A stretch of DNA of 64,000 bases from Phycisphaerales bacterium (GTDB taxonomy: Bacteria > Planctomycetota > Phycisphaerae > UBA1845): contig QZJT01000124.1 of the NCBI GenBank assembly GCA_003597935.1, positions 62,001-126,000 of the forward strand, in the 5' to 3' direction. A program made the position numbers and the translations under genes. The first letter of the stretch is position 1, and the number at the start of each line of letters is the position of its first letter. Shown here piece by piece: positions 1 through 9,206 of this stretch. Under the pieces are notes generated by a model. That model ran no database searches. It saw only the letters and a program-made list of their open reading frames with translations, and was not told the origin of the DNA.

Positions 1-300
1 ACCAACACCTTGACCGAACAGGGACAGATCGAACTGGCCCGTTTCGTCAATCCGGAGGGACTCAAGCAGATCGGCCGCAACCTGTACGTGGCCACCGACG
101 CATCGGGCGAGCCGATCACCGGGGCGCCGCAGTCGGACGGCATGGGATCGCTCAACTCGAACCAGCTCGAAATGAGCAACGTCGACCCGGTGCGCGAGTT
201 GATCGACCTGATCCAGACGCAGAGGGCGTTCGAGCTGAACAGCCAGTCGATCGAGTCTGCGGACGAGACGCTCCGGGTGGTGTCGAACCTGAGGCAGTAG
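1..300 (+). CDS. flgG: Flagellar basal-body rod protein FlgG, C-terminal part (truncated by window start)
   Basis: Open frame from base 1; C-terminus GSLNSNQLEMSNVDPVRELIDLIQTQRAFELNSQSIESADETLRVVSNLRQ typical of FlgG/FlgE-type rod proteins; followed by flgA/H/I. Confidence 0.93.
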   Translation, partial: TNTLTEQGQIELARFVNPEGLKQIGRNLYVATDASGEPITGAPQSDGMGSLNSNQLEMSNVDPVRELIDLIQTQRAFELNSQSIESADETLRVVSNLRQ

Positions 301-400
301 GCGGAGCTGATGTAAGTCCAACAATGTCAGCGTTGGGAATGGCGAATGTCGAATAGCGAATAACGAACAACGCATGAAGAAGCGGCGGTGTTAGGGCGGA

Positions 401-1804
401 ATGCGGAGGTTTGACAGGATGTCAACGAATATGTGCAGGGACGGCAGACAATTCGAGCCACGTCGAGCGAACGCGCCGCGTCCGGGTCCTTCCAGCGAGC
501 CGCGGGCTTCAGCCGGCGCGGGTGCTCCGGTCTGTCATCGTGTTCACGACGGCGGGCGGGACTCGCCCACGCAGGAGCACGGGCGAATAGCCGCGTCGTG
601 GCGGCGCCGGACGCAGCCCCTTCCGCGTTGGTCGGCCCGCAACCGGCCGGCCCAGGGTAGCCCGAACCAGGCGACGCCGGGCCTTACGGGCCAACGTCGG
701 CGGCGTAACGGAGCGCACTGTTCTTCGGCAGTTGCAATCGTCTTCGTCTGCGCGGTCCACGCCATCCTGGCCACGGCGGCGTCGGCGCAGGTCGTGCGGC
801 TGTGGCCGAAGGCGACCGTCGTGTCGGAACGGATCACGCTAGCGGACGTCTGCGAGTTGAGCGGCTTTGATCGTCAGACGCTCGCAGCGCTGAGCGAGCT
901 GGAAATCGCCGACGCGCCGTCGCCGGGTCAGCAGGGCGCAGTCGAGATGCGCGACCTGCGCAGCGCCATCGACGCGTCGCGGCTGGCGTTGAGTGGGATG
1001 GTGCGCTTCGTCGGCGCCTCCAGGTGCCAGGTGAGCCGGCCGGCGCCTCCGAGTCTTCCATCCATCGGTCCGGGCGACGAGGCGCAGCTCGAAACTCCGC
1101 GGCCGTTGCGGGAGGAGCCGCCCGCGGCCCCGCCGCCGACGCTGCGCGATCTGCTGCTCAAGGAGATTCAGCGCCGTCCGCCCGTCGCTGGGGCGCGGGT
1201 GGAAGCCGAGTTCAACCCGGCCGATCGGCAGGTGCTGGCGCTGACGGCTTCGTCCTGCACCTTCCGCATCACGCTGGGTGAACCGGACCGCCACGGCGTG
1301 GCGACGGCGGCCGTGGAGATCAACGGCGCGACGGACGAATCGCTGCGCGTCCAGATCGCCTGTCACGTCACCTGGTTCGCGCCGATCGTGGTGGCGCGGC
1401 GCCCGGTCAACCGCGGCATGACCATCCGCGACGTCGACGTCGGCGTGGTGGAGATGAAGTTGAGCACGAGCGATCGCGACTTCGCCACCCACGTTCAGGA
1501 CGTCGTGGGGCGGCGGTCGAAGTCGTTCTTCCCCGCCGGTCAGGTCATTGCGACGCAGGCGCTGGAGGACGTACCGGTCGTCACCCGCAACCAACTGATC
1601 CGGCTGGTCTCGGTCGTGGGCGGCATCCGGGTCGAGACCGCCGCCCGCAGCACCGACGTCGGCTCGATGGGCGACGTGGTGACGGTGCGTTCGCTGGACG
1701 ATCGCGTGCGGGTCTTCGAGGCGGTGGTGACCGGACCGGGCGAAGTGACGCTGGCGGGCAGGAACCCGACGCGCGAGGAGGGCGCGAGGGTTGCGCAGCG
1801 GTAG
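401..1804 (+). CDS. flgA: Flagellar basal body P-ring formation chaperone FlgA (N-terminal start uncertain)
   Basis: C-terminal half resembles SAF/FlgA (VVVARRPVNRGMTIRDVDVGVVEMK...VVTRNQLIRLVSVVGGIRVETAARSTDVGSMGDVVTVRS); hydrophobic stretch AVAIVFVCAVHAILATAASAQ lies about 105 aa into the ORF, so the true start may be downstream of 401. Confidence 0.85.
   Translation: MRRFDRMSTNMCRDGRQFEPRRANAPRPGPSSEPRASAGAGAPVCHRVHDGGRDSPTQEHGRIAASWRRRTQPLPRWSARNRPAQGSPNQATPGLTGQRRRRNGAHCSSAVAIVFVCAVHAILATAASAQVVRLWPKATVVSERITLADVCELSGFDRQTLAALSELEIADAPSPGQQGAVEMRDLRSAIDASRLALSGMVRFVGASRCQVSRPAPPSLPSIGPGDEAQLETPRPLREEPPAAPPPTLRDLLLKEIQRRPPVAGARVEAEFNPADRQVLALTASSCTFRITLGEPDRHGVATAAVEINGATDESLRVQIACHVTWFAPIVVARRPVNRGMTIRDVDVGVVEMKLSTSDRDFATHVQDVVGRRSKSFFPAGQVIATQALEDVPVVTRNQLIRLVSVVGGIRVETAARSTDVGSMGDVVTVRSLDDRVRVFEAVVTGPGEVTLAGRNPTREEGARVAQR
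494..524 (+). repeat. Family A palindromic repeat
   Basis: AGCGAGCCGCGGGCTTCAGCCGGCGCGGGTG. Confidence 0.85.
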
Positions 1805-1828
1805 GGAGCGTCGCGAATCGAGGAGTGC

Positions 1829-1861
1829 CAGCGAGCTGCGGGCTTTAGCCCGCGCGGAGGT
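1829..1861 (+). repeat. Family A palindromic repeat
   Basis: AGCGAGCTGCGGGCTTTAGCCCGCGCGGAGGT. Confidence 0.85.
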
Positions 1862-1957
1862 TCCGGTGGAGGGACGTTCAGGAGTCCCGCGCGGCGAAGG
1901 CGACGGGTGTATGAGGCTCATTCACCGCCGGTGGTGTGAAGAGAGACGTGATTAAAC

Positions 1958-2803
1958 ATGACACGAATGGATCGACATTCTGAGAGCCGTGCGAAGATGG
2001 ACGCGTCGTACCGAGCCGAAGCTCCGCGCGGGCTGAAGCCCGTGGCTCGCTGCCTGCGAAAGGCCGCGGCTCGCTGTTCGCGCGGCATCGCACACCCGGC
2101 GCTGGGAGTCGTCGTGTTTCTGCTCGGAGTCGGGCCGGCGCAGGTCTGCCAGGGGCAGAACTCATCCATCGGCCGCCGCCACGAGCGCGAGGCGGCCCAG
2201 ACGGCGCCGAAGATCGAATCGCGCGAGGCGCCGGCGCCGCCGGGCCACGCCGGGCTGGAGCGCTACTCGCTCATCGCGGTCAGGCCGCCGGCGCCGCGGA
2301 CGTTCAAGATCCACGATCACGTCACGATCATCGTGCGGCAGCAGAAGACGTTCGAGGCCGACGGCAGCCTGGACTCGAAGCGGGAGTGGGAGATCAAGTC
2401 GCAGCTCGACGCGTTCTTCAAGCCGATTACGGGCGGGCTGGGGGCCTCGCAGTTTACCCGCGGCCATCCCAACATCGACTTCCAGATCGAACAGGAAACG
2501 AAAAACGAAGCCGACGCCTCGCGTCAGGACCGGCTGATCGCGCGGCTGACCGGCGAGATCCTGGACGTGAAGCCCAACGGGAATCTCGTGATTTGGGCGA
2601 AGGCCCGCATCGAACACGACGAGGAGGTCAGCGTGATGACGCTGACGGGCACGTGCAGCAAGGAGAAAATCACCGCTGACGGGAGCGTGCTGAGCACGGA
2701 CGTGGCGGACCTGAACATTACCGTGAAGAACCAGGGCGCGGTGCGCGACGGATCGTCGCGCGGATGGATTCCGAGGGTGTTGGATGCGTTGAGGCCGTTT
2801 TAG
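1958..2803 (+). CDS. flgH: Flagellar L-ring protein FlgH (start uncertain)
   Basis: HDHVTIIVRQQKTFEADGSLDSKREWEIKSQLDAFF...GNLVIWAKARIEHDEEVSVMTLTGTCSKEKITADGSVLSTDVADLNITVKNQGAVRDGSSRGWI; position between flgA and flgI. Confidence 0.88.
   Translation: MTRMDRHSESRAKMDASYRAEAPRGLKPVARCLRKAAARCSRGIAHPALGVVVFLLGVGPAQVCQGQNSSIGRRHEREAAQTAPKIESREAPAPPGHAGLERYSLIAVRPPAPRTFKIHDHVTIIVRQQKTFEADGSLDSKREWEIKSQLDAFFKPITGGLGASQFTRGHPNIDFQIEQETKNEADASRQDRLIARLTGEILDVKPNGNLVIWAKARIEHDEEVSVMTLTGTCSKEKITADGSVLSTDVADLNITVKNQGAVRDGSSRGWIPRVLDALRPF
2013..2052 (-). repeat. Family A palindromic repeat, inverted
   Basis: GAGCCGAAGCTCCGCGCGGGCTGAAGCCCGTGGCTCGCTG. Confidence 0.85.
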
Positions 2804-2841
2804 CCGAGCGTGAAAGACGTGCGCCGGCGGCGATCCTGCCG

Positions 2842-2872
2842 GTGAGCCGCGGGCTTCAGCCCGCGCAGAGTC
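2842..2872 (+). repeat. Family A palindromic repeat
   Basis: GTGAGCCGCGGGCTTCAGCCCGCGCAGAGTC. Confidence 0.85.
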
Positions 2873-2972
2873 ACGAATTGGAACATGGCCACAAACCGTG
2901 CGTAGATGGACGCTATACGAACGAGTTCCAGCGTAGTTCTTTGAGGAAGCCCGGCCGCAAGTGTGAGCAAGT

Positions 2973-4205
2973 ATGAAGTTGAGCAGGCAACATTGTGAGA
3001 GCGGTGCTGACGTTCGGACGTCGTTGCGAGCCGAACCTCCGCGCGGGCTGAAGCCCGCGGCTCGCTGTCGGCGCGAGTTCGTGGCGGTTTCCATGATCGC
3101 ATGTCTGTTTGTCGCCGCGACGGCGCTCGGCCAGGGCTCCACCGCCTGGGTGGGCGACATCACCCGCGTCCAGGGTCAGGGCGCCAACACGATCATCGGG
3201 CTGGGCCTCGTATTCGGCCTGAACAAGACCGGCGACGGCGACAAGTTCGTTCAGACGCAGCGGGCGCTGCGGCAGGCACTCGCCGGCCTGGCCAGCCCGT
3301 CGGAATCGCTGCAAGACCTCGAACAGGCCAAAAATGTCGCCATCGTCGAGGTCCAGGCCACCATCCCCGAGCACGGCGCCCGCGAGGGCGAGCGCATCGA
3401 CGTGCGCGTCAGCGCTCTGGCGGCCAAGAGCCTGGAGGGGGGGACGCTGATGGTCACGCCGCTGATCTATGACGACCCGGCGGTGCAGCAGATCTTCGCC
3501 AAGGCCCAGGGTCCGATCGAACTTCCCAACCCGGACACGCCCAACTCCGGCCTGATCCGCGGCGGCGCGCGGATGGAAACCGACGTGATGCACCACTACG
3601 TCGCCACCGGGCGGGACCTGATGGCCGACGGTATCCGCAATCCGTGGCTCGACCCGCAGGGGCGATACATCACCCTGGTGCTCGATGACGCCCACGCCGG
3701 CTGGGCGACCGCCGCAGCCGTAGCCAACGCGGTGGATTCGACCATGCGGCAGGTCGCCAAGGTGGAACGGGCGGCGCTGGCGGTGGATTCCAAGAGCGTC
3801 ATCGTGCTGATCCCGCCGTTCCAGTATGACGACCCGGTCTCCTACATCCGCGACGTCCAGCGCATGCCGATCTTCGTCGAGTCCAACGAGGCCCGCGTCA
3901 TCATCAACAAGACGACGCAGACGATCGTGGTCACCGGCGACGTGCGCGTATCGCCGACGGTGGTGTCTCAGGCGGGCCTCACGGTGACGGTGATGAACGC
4001 CCCGCCGGGCCAGCCCGCGCCCGCGCCGGCCTTCGACAATCAGGTGTTCGTGCCGGTCGATAACCTCGCCGCCCGCGACGCCCACATGACGGACCTGCTC
4101 GAAGCGCTGAACCGGCTGAAGGTGCCATTCGAGGACCGGGTGGCGATTCTGGAATCACTGAAACGCTCCGGCTCGCTGCACGCGAAGGTGATCTATGAAC
4201 ATTGA
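2973..4205 (+). CDS. flgI: Flagellar P-ring protein FlgI (likely real start at or near 3081-3093)
   Basis: GQGANTIIGLGLVFGLNKTGDGDKF, classic FlgI N-terminal region; LMVTPLIYDDPAVQQIFAKAQGPI; signal peptide MIACLFVAATALGQG begins at ATG 3093. Confidence 0.93.
   Translation: MKLSRQHCESGADVRTSLRAEPPRGLKPAARCRREFVAVSMIACLFVAATALGQGSTAWVGDITRVQGQGANTIIGLGLVFGLNKTGDGDKFVQTQRALRQALAGLASPSESLQDLEQAKNVAIVEVQATIPEHGAREGERIDVRVSALAAKSLEGGTLMVTPLIYDDPAVQQIFAKAQGPIELPNPDTPNSGLIRGGARMETDVMHHYVATGRDLMADGIRNPWLDPQGRYITLVLDDAHAGWATAAAVANAVDSTMRQVAKVERAALAVDSKSVIVLIPPFQYDDPVSYIRDVQRMPIFVESNEARVIINKTTQTIVVTGDVRVSPTVVSQAGLTVTVMNAPPGQPAPAPAFDNQVFVPVDNLAARDAHMTDLLEALNRLKVPFEDRVAILESLKRSGSLHAKVIYEH
3028..3069 (-). 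repeat. Family A palindromic repeat, inverted
   Basis: GAGCCGAACCTCCGCGCGGGCTGAAGCCCGCGGCTCGCTG. Confidence 0.85.
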
Positions 4206-4530
4206 TCCGACGACACCGGGCGTCGCCCCGTCGCCCGACCCGCGCCAGGCCGCGAAGCTGCGCGAACTCGAGCAAACGACCGGACAGGTCGTTGGGCGGT
4301 TGTTCTTCGGCGCGATCCTGGCTCAGGCCCGCTCCACCGGGCTGAAGGGCGAGTACGGGCACGGCGGCCGTGGCGAAGACGTGTTCGGGGCGCAGCTCGA
4401 CGGCCTCTTCGCCGAGCGCGTCGGCCAGGCGGGGGACTTCGGCCCGGCGAAGGCGCTCTACGAACACCTGGCGGACCAGCAGCGCCGCGTGGTCAGGTAT
4501 GAACGGTCGGTGCAGGAGATCTACGCATGA
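4195..4530 (+). CDS. Rod-binding protein (FlgJ N-terminal-domain-like)
   Basis: Short ORF overlapping flgI end by 11 bp; LRELEQTTGQVVGRLFFGAILAQARSTGLKGEYGHGGRGEDVFGAQLDGLFAERVGQ; synteny. Confidence 0.75.
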   Translation: MNIDPTTPGVAPSPDPRQAAKLRELEQTTGQVVGRLFFGAILAQARSTGLKGEYGHGGRGEDVFGAQLDGLFAERVGQAGDFGPAKALYEHLADQQRRVVRYERSVQEIYA

Positions 4531-5072
4531 CACAGCGGAACGCCCATCCGACAGACGTCCAGCGCCTCGATGCGCTCCTGCGCGACTTCGTGCGGCTGCT
4601 CGCCGAGCTTTGCCGACTCAACGGCGAACTCCTCCAGGCCATCCGCGACAAGCGCGACGCGATGAAGCGCGGCCACGTCGGCGACATCGCCGCGGCCGTG
4701 GAGCGAGAAGGGAACCTGATCGCGACCATCCGCGAGCGCGACGGGTTTCGCCGCCAACTCATGGCGCAGATCGGCCGCAGCCTGCGGGAACCGGAGCTGA
4801 AAGCCCGCAAGTGGCGGGCGAAAGACCTGGTGGCGCGGGTGCCGGCCGGCTGGGGCCGCGATATTCAGCAGGCCTCCGGCGCCCTGCGCGAGGTGATCGA
4901 GGAAGTCACGCGGGAGAACCGCGCGTGCGACGCCATCGCCGGCGGAGTGGTGGACCATCTCTCGCAGGTCTTCGGGTGGGTCGGCAGCGGCGCCGGACCG
5001 GCGGTCGGATATGACCCGAAGGGCAGACCGATCAGCACGCGGGAGCAGCGATTGATCGAGGCGGTCGGATAG
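4527..5072 (+). CDS. FlgN-like flagellar chaperone
   Basis: Overlaps preceding ORF by 4 bp (ATGA); helical protein with LRDFVRLLAELCRLNGELLQAIRDKRDAMKRGHV... immediately upstream of flgK. Confidence 0.7.
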   Translation: MTQRNAHPTDVQRLDALLRDFVRLLAELCRLNGELLQAIRDKRDAMKRGHVGDIAAAVEREGNLIATIRERDGFRRQLMAQIGRSLREPELKARKWRAKDLVARVPAGWGRDIQQASGALREVIEEVTRENRACDAIAGGVVDHLSQVFGWVGSGAGPAVGYDPKGRPISTREQRLIEAVG

Positions 5073-5183
5073 GGCGTGGGAATGTCGAGAGTTCAAGGTC
5101 GAAAGTCTAAGGTCGAATCGCGGATAGGTGGATTCTGATTGTCCGCACATTGAGGCAACGCGCAACTTCGAGATAGAATCATC

Positions 5184-6911
5184 ATGGGCTTGATGAACTC
5201 GGCATTACACATCGGACGCAACGCGCTGCTGACCTATCAGGATGCGCTGGCCGTCGTCGGCGGCAACATCAGCAGCGCCGGCAGCGCCGACTACACGCGC
5301 CTGACGCCGCAGCTCGCGCCGTTGCAGGGGATCTCCGCGGGCGATGGCCTCCAGCCCGGCGCCGGCGTCATCCTCAGCGGCATCCGCCGCAACATCGACG
5401 ACGCCCTGGAAAACCGCGTGCGGCTCGCCTCCGGCGAGGTCAAGCGCGTGGAGGCGGAGCAGCAGGCGCTCTCGCACGTGGAAACGCTCTTCGACGACAT
5501 CAACGGCGTCGGAGTCGCCACGCGCCTGAACGACTTCTTCAACGCCTTCGGCGATTTGCAGGCGAACCCCGAGGACGTCGCCACCCGCGACCTGGTCGTG
5601 GCGGCGGGAAACGGGCTGGCGGGGTCGCTGAGTTCGATGCGGCAATCGCTGATGCAGCTCGGCGCCGACATCGACTCGCAGATCCCGGGACTGGTCACCG
5701 AAGCCGACGACCTGGCGCGGCGGATCGCCGACCTCAACCACCGCATCACCGCCGCTGAGGCCGCCAAACGCGGACAGGCCACCGGCCTGCGCGATCAGCG
5801 CGAAGCGCTCCTGCGGCAGTTGGGCGAGCTGATGGACGTCACCGTCCGTGAAGAGCCGGAAGGCTCGATCAACGTGTACGTCGGCAGCGAGACGCTTATC
5901 CAGGGCGCCCGCGTCCGCGGCCTCACCACGCGCGAGTCCTTCGGCAACGGCGTCGTTCGGACCAGTGCCATCTTCGACGACAGCGGCGCGGCCGTGCAGA
6001 CGCGCGGCGGTCGGCTGGCCGGGCTGGCCCGCGCCCGCGACACGCACGCCTACGGCCGGGTCGCTTCGATCGACGAACTGGCGGCCGCGATCATCGCCGA
6101 CGTCAACGCGGTCCATGCGGACGGGCAGGGCATCGCCGGTTTCAAACGGCTGGTCGGCCAGACGCCGCTCCTGCGGGCCGACGCGCCGATCGTCTCCGAC
6201 CCCGCGGCCGTCGCGGTCAGCCCCACCGGCGGCAGCTTCTATGTCTCGGTGGCCGACGACGAAACGAACACCGTGACCGCCTTTCGCATCGACGTGCGCT
6301 TCGGCGGCGCGGCGGACACGTCGCTGGAATCGCTGGCGGCGTCGATCAACGACGTGGTCGAAGGCGTCACCGCCTCGATCACGCCGGACAACCGGCTGGA
6401 ACTGGTGGCCGACGACGGCCTGTCGTTCACGTTCGGCCATGACGGACAGGAGGCGCGCTCGGACACCTCCGGCGTGCTGGCAGCCTTGGGGTTGAACACG
6501 TTCTTCACCGGGACCAGCGCCGCCGACGTGGCGGTCAGCCCGTCCGTCACCGCCGATCCGAACCTGATCGCGGCCGCGCGCGTGTACGCCATCGGCGACG
6601 GCGACAATGCCGCCCGCATCGCGGAGCTGGACACGCTCGTCAGCGCCCACGTGCCGGGACGGTCGCTGGTGGACGGCTTCACGTCGATCGCCGCCGACGT
6701 GGCCGTGACCGCCGGCGCCGCCAACACGGCGGTGGACGCCTCGTCGTCGGTCTTCTCGGCGCTCAACGCCCAGCGCATCAGCATCAGCGGCGTCAGCCTC
6801 GACGAAGAGGCGATCGAGATGCTCAAGTTCGAGCGGGCGTTTCAGGGCGCCTCGCGCTTCGTGGGCAAGGTGGACGAACTGTTGCAGGAAGTCATGAGCC
6901 TGGTGATCTGA
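5184..6911 (+). CDS. flgK: Flagellar hook-associated protein FlgK
   Basis: N-term MGLMNSALHIGRNALLTYQDALAVVGGNISSAGSADYTR; C-term SGVSLDEEAIEMLKFERAFQGASRFVGKVDELLQEVMSLV. Confidence 0.94.
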   Translation: MGLMNSALHIGRNALLTYQDALAVVGGNISSAGSADYTRLTPQLAPLQGISAGDGLQPGAGVILSGIRRNIDDALENRVRLASGEVKRVEAEQQALSHVETLFDDINGVGVATRLNDFFNAFGDLQANPEDVATRDLVVAAGNGLAGSLSSMRQSLMQLGADIDSQIPGLVTEADDLARRIADLNHRITAAEAAKRGQATGLRDQREALLRQLGELMDVTVREEPEGSINVYVGSETLIQGARVRGLTTRESFGNGVVRTSAIFDDSGAAVQTRGGRLAGLARARDTHAYGRVASIDELAAAIIADVNAVHADGQGIAGFKRLVGQTPLLRADAPIVSDPAAVAVSPTGGSFYVSVADDETNTVTAFRIDVRFGGAADTSLESLAASINDVVEGVTASITPDNRLELVADDGLSFTFGHDGQEARSDTSGVLAALGLNTFFTGTSAADVAVSPSVTADPNLIAAARVYAIGDGDNAARIAELDTLVSAHVPGRSLVDGFTSIAADVAVTAGAANTAVDASSSVFSALNAQRISISGVSLDEEAIEMLKFERAFQGASRFVGKVDELLQEVMSLVI

Positions 6912-6914
6912 CGC

Positions 6915-8849
6915 ATGGCCATCACACCCATCAACCTGTCGCGCGTGACGTTCCAGACGAGCTTCGCCATCGACGTGCTGCGCGCCAACCAGCGCGAGCT
7001 GTTCGAAAGCCAGGTGCGGATCAGCACCGGCCGCAGCTTCGTCACCCCCAGCGAAGACCCGGAGGCGGCGCTGGCGTCGTTTCGATATAAGAACCTCTTC
7101 GCCCGCCAAACCCAGCTCGCCGAGAACATCCGCGCCGGCGGCTCGATGCTGCAGGAGGCCGACAACGCCGTCAACGACGTCAACGCCCTGCTGATCGAGG
7201 CCCAGACCATCGCCAGCCAGAACCTCAGCAATCTCGTCGGCGCCGACGAGCGGGCGGCGGAGGCGGAGCTGATCGCCGCCATCCGACAGCAGCTCGTCAA
7301 CGTCGGCAACCGTACGTTCAACGGCAAGTTCATCTTCGCCGGGCGGGAAACGAAGGACGCGCCGTTCATCGACGCCCCTGGCGGCGTCGCCTACGTCGGC
7401 GACGTAGGCGATCTGCACGTGCGCATCGCCGAGGGACGGCTCGAATCGGTCAACGTTCCGGGCAATCAACTGTTCGGAGCGCTGTCCGGCACCGTCTCCG
7501 GCCGCATCGACCTCTCCCCGGTGCTGACCGCCGATACCCGGCTGGACGCGCTGGGGGGGGCGACCGGGCGCGGCGTCGAGGCGGGCGTGCTGAAGTTCAT
7601 CGAGAATCCCGGCGCCGAAGACGCCCTCGTGTTTACCGTGGACGTGGGCGGGGCGGACACGATCGGCGACGTGGCCGCGCGGATCAACGAGGCCGCCGCC
7701 GCGGCCGGGTCCGGCCTGACGGCCTCCGTGGGGCAGCGCGGGCTTCAAATCTCGCCCGACGCGCCCGTGACCATCACCGATCTGAGCAGCGGCTCGATCG
7801 CCTCGGCGCTGGGCATCCGCACCGCCGATCCGATCACGACGCCGCTTTCCGGCAGCGACCTGTTCCCGCGGATCACGCGGACGACGCCCATCACGGCCCT
7901 GGGGGGGGGCGAAGGCGTCGATCTGGCCGGCGGCCTGCGCATCGTCAACGGCGACCTCGAGGTGCTGGTGGACGTCAGCGAAGCGGAAACCGTCCAGGAC
8001 GTCATCAACGCAATCAACAACGCGGGCGTCTACGTGACCGCCCGCATCAACGACGCCGGCACCGCCATCGATGTGTACAACCAGGTCTCCGGCACGACGT
8101 TGTCCATCACGGAGGGCGGCGGCAGCACCGCCGCGGACCTGGGGCTGCGCACCATGACGCTGGGCACGCCGCTGGCGCAGCTCAATCACGGCAACGGCGT
8201 GGACGTGGCCGCGGGAAAGCCCGATCTGCGCATCAGCGCGCAGGACGGCGCTGTGTCGTTCGAGGTCAGCCTGGACGGCGCGGTGACGGTCGGCGACGCC
8301 ATCGACCTCATCAACGCGGCCGCCGCCGACGCGGGCGCAACCGTGCGGGCCTCGCTGGCTCCGGGGGGGGGAATCCTGATCGAAGACACCGGCGGGGGGA
8401 CCGTCTCCGTCGGGCTCACGCCGTTCTCGAACGCCGCCGAGGACCTCGGATTGTTGACAACCCCGGATCAGGACACCGGCGCCGTGCTGGGCCTCGACGT
8501 GGGCGCCGCCCGGGCCGAAGGCGTGCTCGATGCCCTCATTCAACTGGAGCGCGCCCTGCGCGGCGACGACGACCAGGGCATCACCGACGCCGGCCAGCGG
8601 CTGGAACGCATCATCGAGGAGGTCATCCGGGTCCACGGCGTAGTCGGGGCCCGCTCGGCGGGAATGCAGTCCAGACTGCAGCAGATGGAAGACGCCGCCA
8701 TCACCACCGACACGCTGCTGTCGGGTGTGGAGGACCTGGATTTCGCGGAAGCGATCACGAAGCTCGAATCCGCCCAGACCGTGTTGCAGGCCAGCCTGCT
8801 CACGTCGTCGCGGCTTCGGGATCTGTCGCTGTTGGATTATTTGCGCTAA
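6915..8849 (+). CDS. flgL: Flagellar hook-associated protein FlgL with inserted flagellin-IN-like modules
   Basis: Flagellin-like N- and C-termini (VTFQTSFAIDVLRANQRELFESQVRISTGRSFVTPSEDPEAAL; FAEAITKLESAQTVLQASLLTSSRLRDLSLLDYLR); directly after flgK; three repeated internal modules. Confidence 0.9.
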   Translation: MAITPINLSRVTFQTSFAIDVLRANQRELFESQVRISTGRSFVTPSEDPEAALASFRYKNLFARQTQLAENIRAGGSMLQEADNAVNDVNALLIEAQTIASQNLSNLVGADERAAEAELIAAIRQQLVNVGNRTFNGKFIFAGRETKDAPFIDAPGGVAYVGDVGDLHVRIAEGRLESVNVPGNQLFGALSGTVSGRIDLSPVLTADTRLDALGGATGRGVEAGVLKFIENPGAEDALVFTVDVGGADTIGDVAARINEAAAAAGSGLTASVGQRGLQISPDAPVTITDLSSGSIASALGIRTADPITTPLSGSDLFPRITRTTPITALGGGEGVDLAGGLRIVNGDLEVLVDVSEAETVQDVINAINNAGVYVTARINDAGTAIDVYNQVSGTTLSITEGGGSTAADLGLRTMTLGTPLAQLNHGNGVDVAAGKPDLRISAQDGAVSFEVSLDGAVTVGDAIDLINAAAADAGATVRASLAPGGGILIEDTGGGTVSVGLTPFSNAAEDLGLLTTPDQDTGAVLGLDVGAARAEGVLDALIQLERALRGDDDQGITDAGQRLERIIEEVIRVHGVVGARSAGMQSRLQQMEDAAITTDTLLSGVEDLDFAEAITKLESAQTVLQASLLTSSRLRDLSLLDYLR

Positions 8850-8860
8850 GTCGGCGCGAC

Positions 8861-8893
8861 AGCGAGCCGCGGGCTTCAGCCCGCGCGGAGTCG
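8861..8893 (+). repeat. Family A palindromic repeat
   Basis: AGCGAGCCGCGGGCTTCAGCCCGCGCGGAGTC. Confidence 0.9.
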
Positions 8894-8990
8894 GCGGTCG
8901 CTGAGCGGTCGCGGACTGGCGGCACCTGAACCGGCGGAACCGAGCGATACAGAATGAGTTGTATCAAATGGCATATTTGGAAAGACGGCG

Positions 8991-9023
8991 CGTCCGCGCG
9001 GGCTAAAGCCACGCGGCTCGCTT
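8991..9023 (-). repeat. Family A palindromic repeat, inverted
   Basis: GCGTCCGCGCGGGCTAAAGCCACGCGGCTCGCT. Confidence 0.8.
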
Positions 9024-9206
9024 GAAGAGATGGGTTCGCCCGCCGTTGGCCGCGGCGGGACGAGCCGGACAAGGAGCGGTTGCCCGGCGGGGACACGCCG
9101 GGACGCGGGATGCGGTTCCCGCGTGCGTCCGCGGCGGAAGTGAAGAGAAAAACTCCGCGCGATCGGACGCCGGCCGAAAGGATTCGGCCAGAAAGGAAGA
9201 CTCGCG

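Noticed and set aside
7553-8371. Poly-G/C runs of 8-11 nt in several genes as phase-variation (contingency) tracts
   Set aside because: Rough iid estimate at ~69% GC predicts over a dozen such runs in 64 kb; about a dozen were seen, so no enrichment. Clustering in flgL is noted only as secondary.
5205-8636. 1143-aa minus-strand ORF
   Set aside because: Antisense shadow of flgK/flgL in high-GC DNA; Arg/Gly/Asp/His-rich translation without domain logic.
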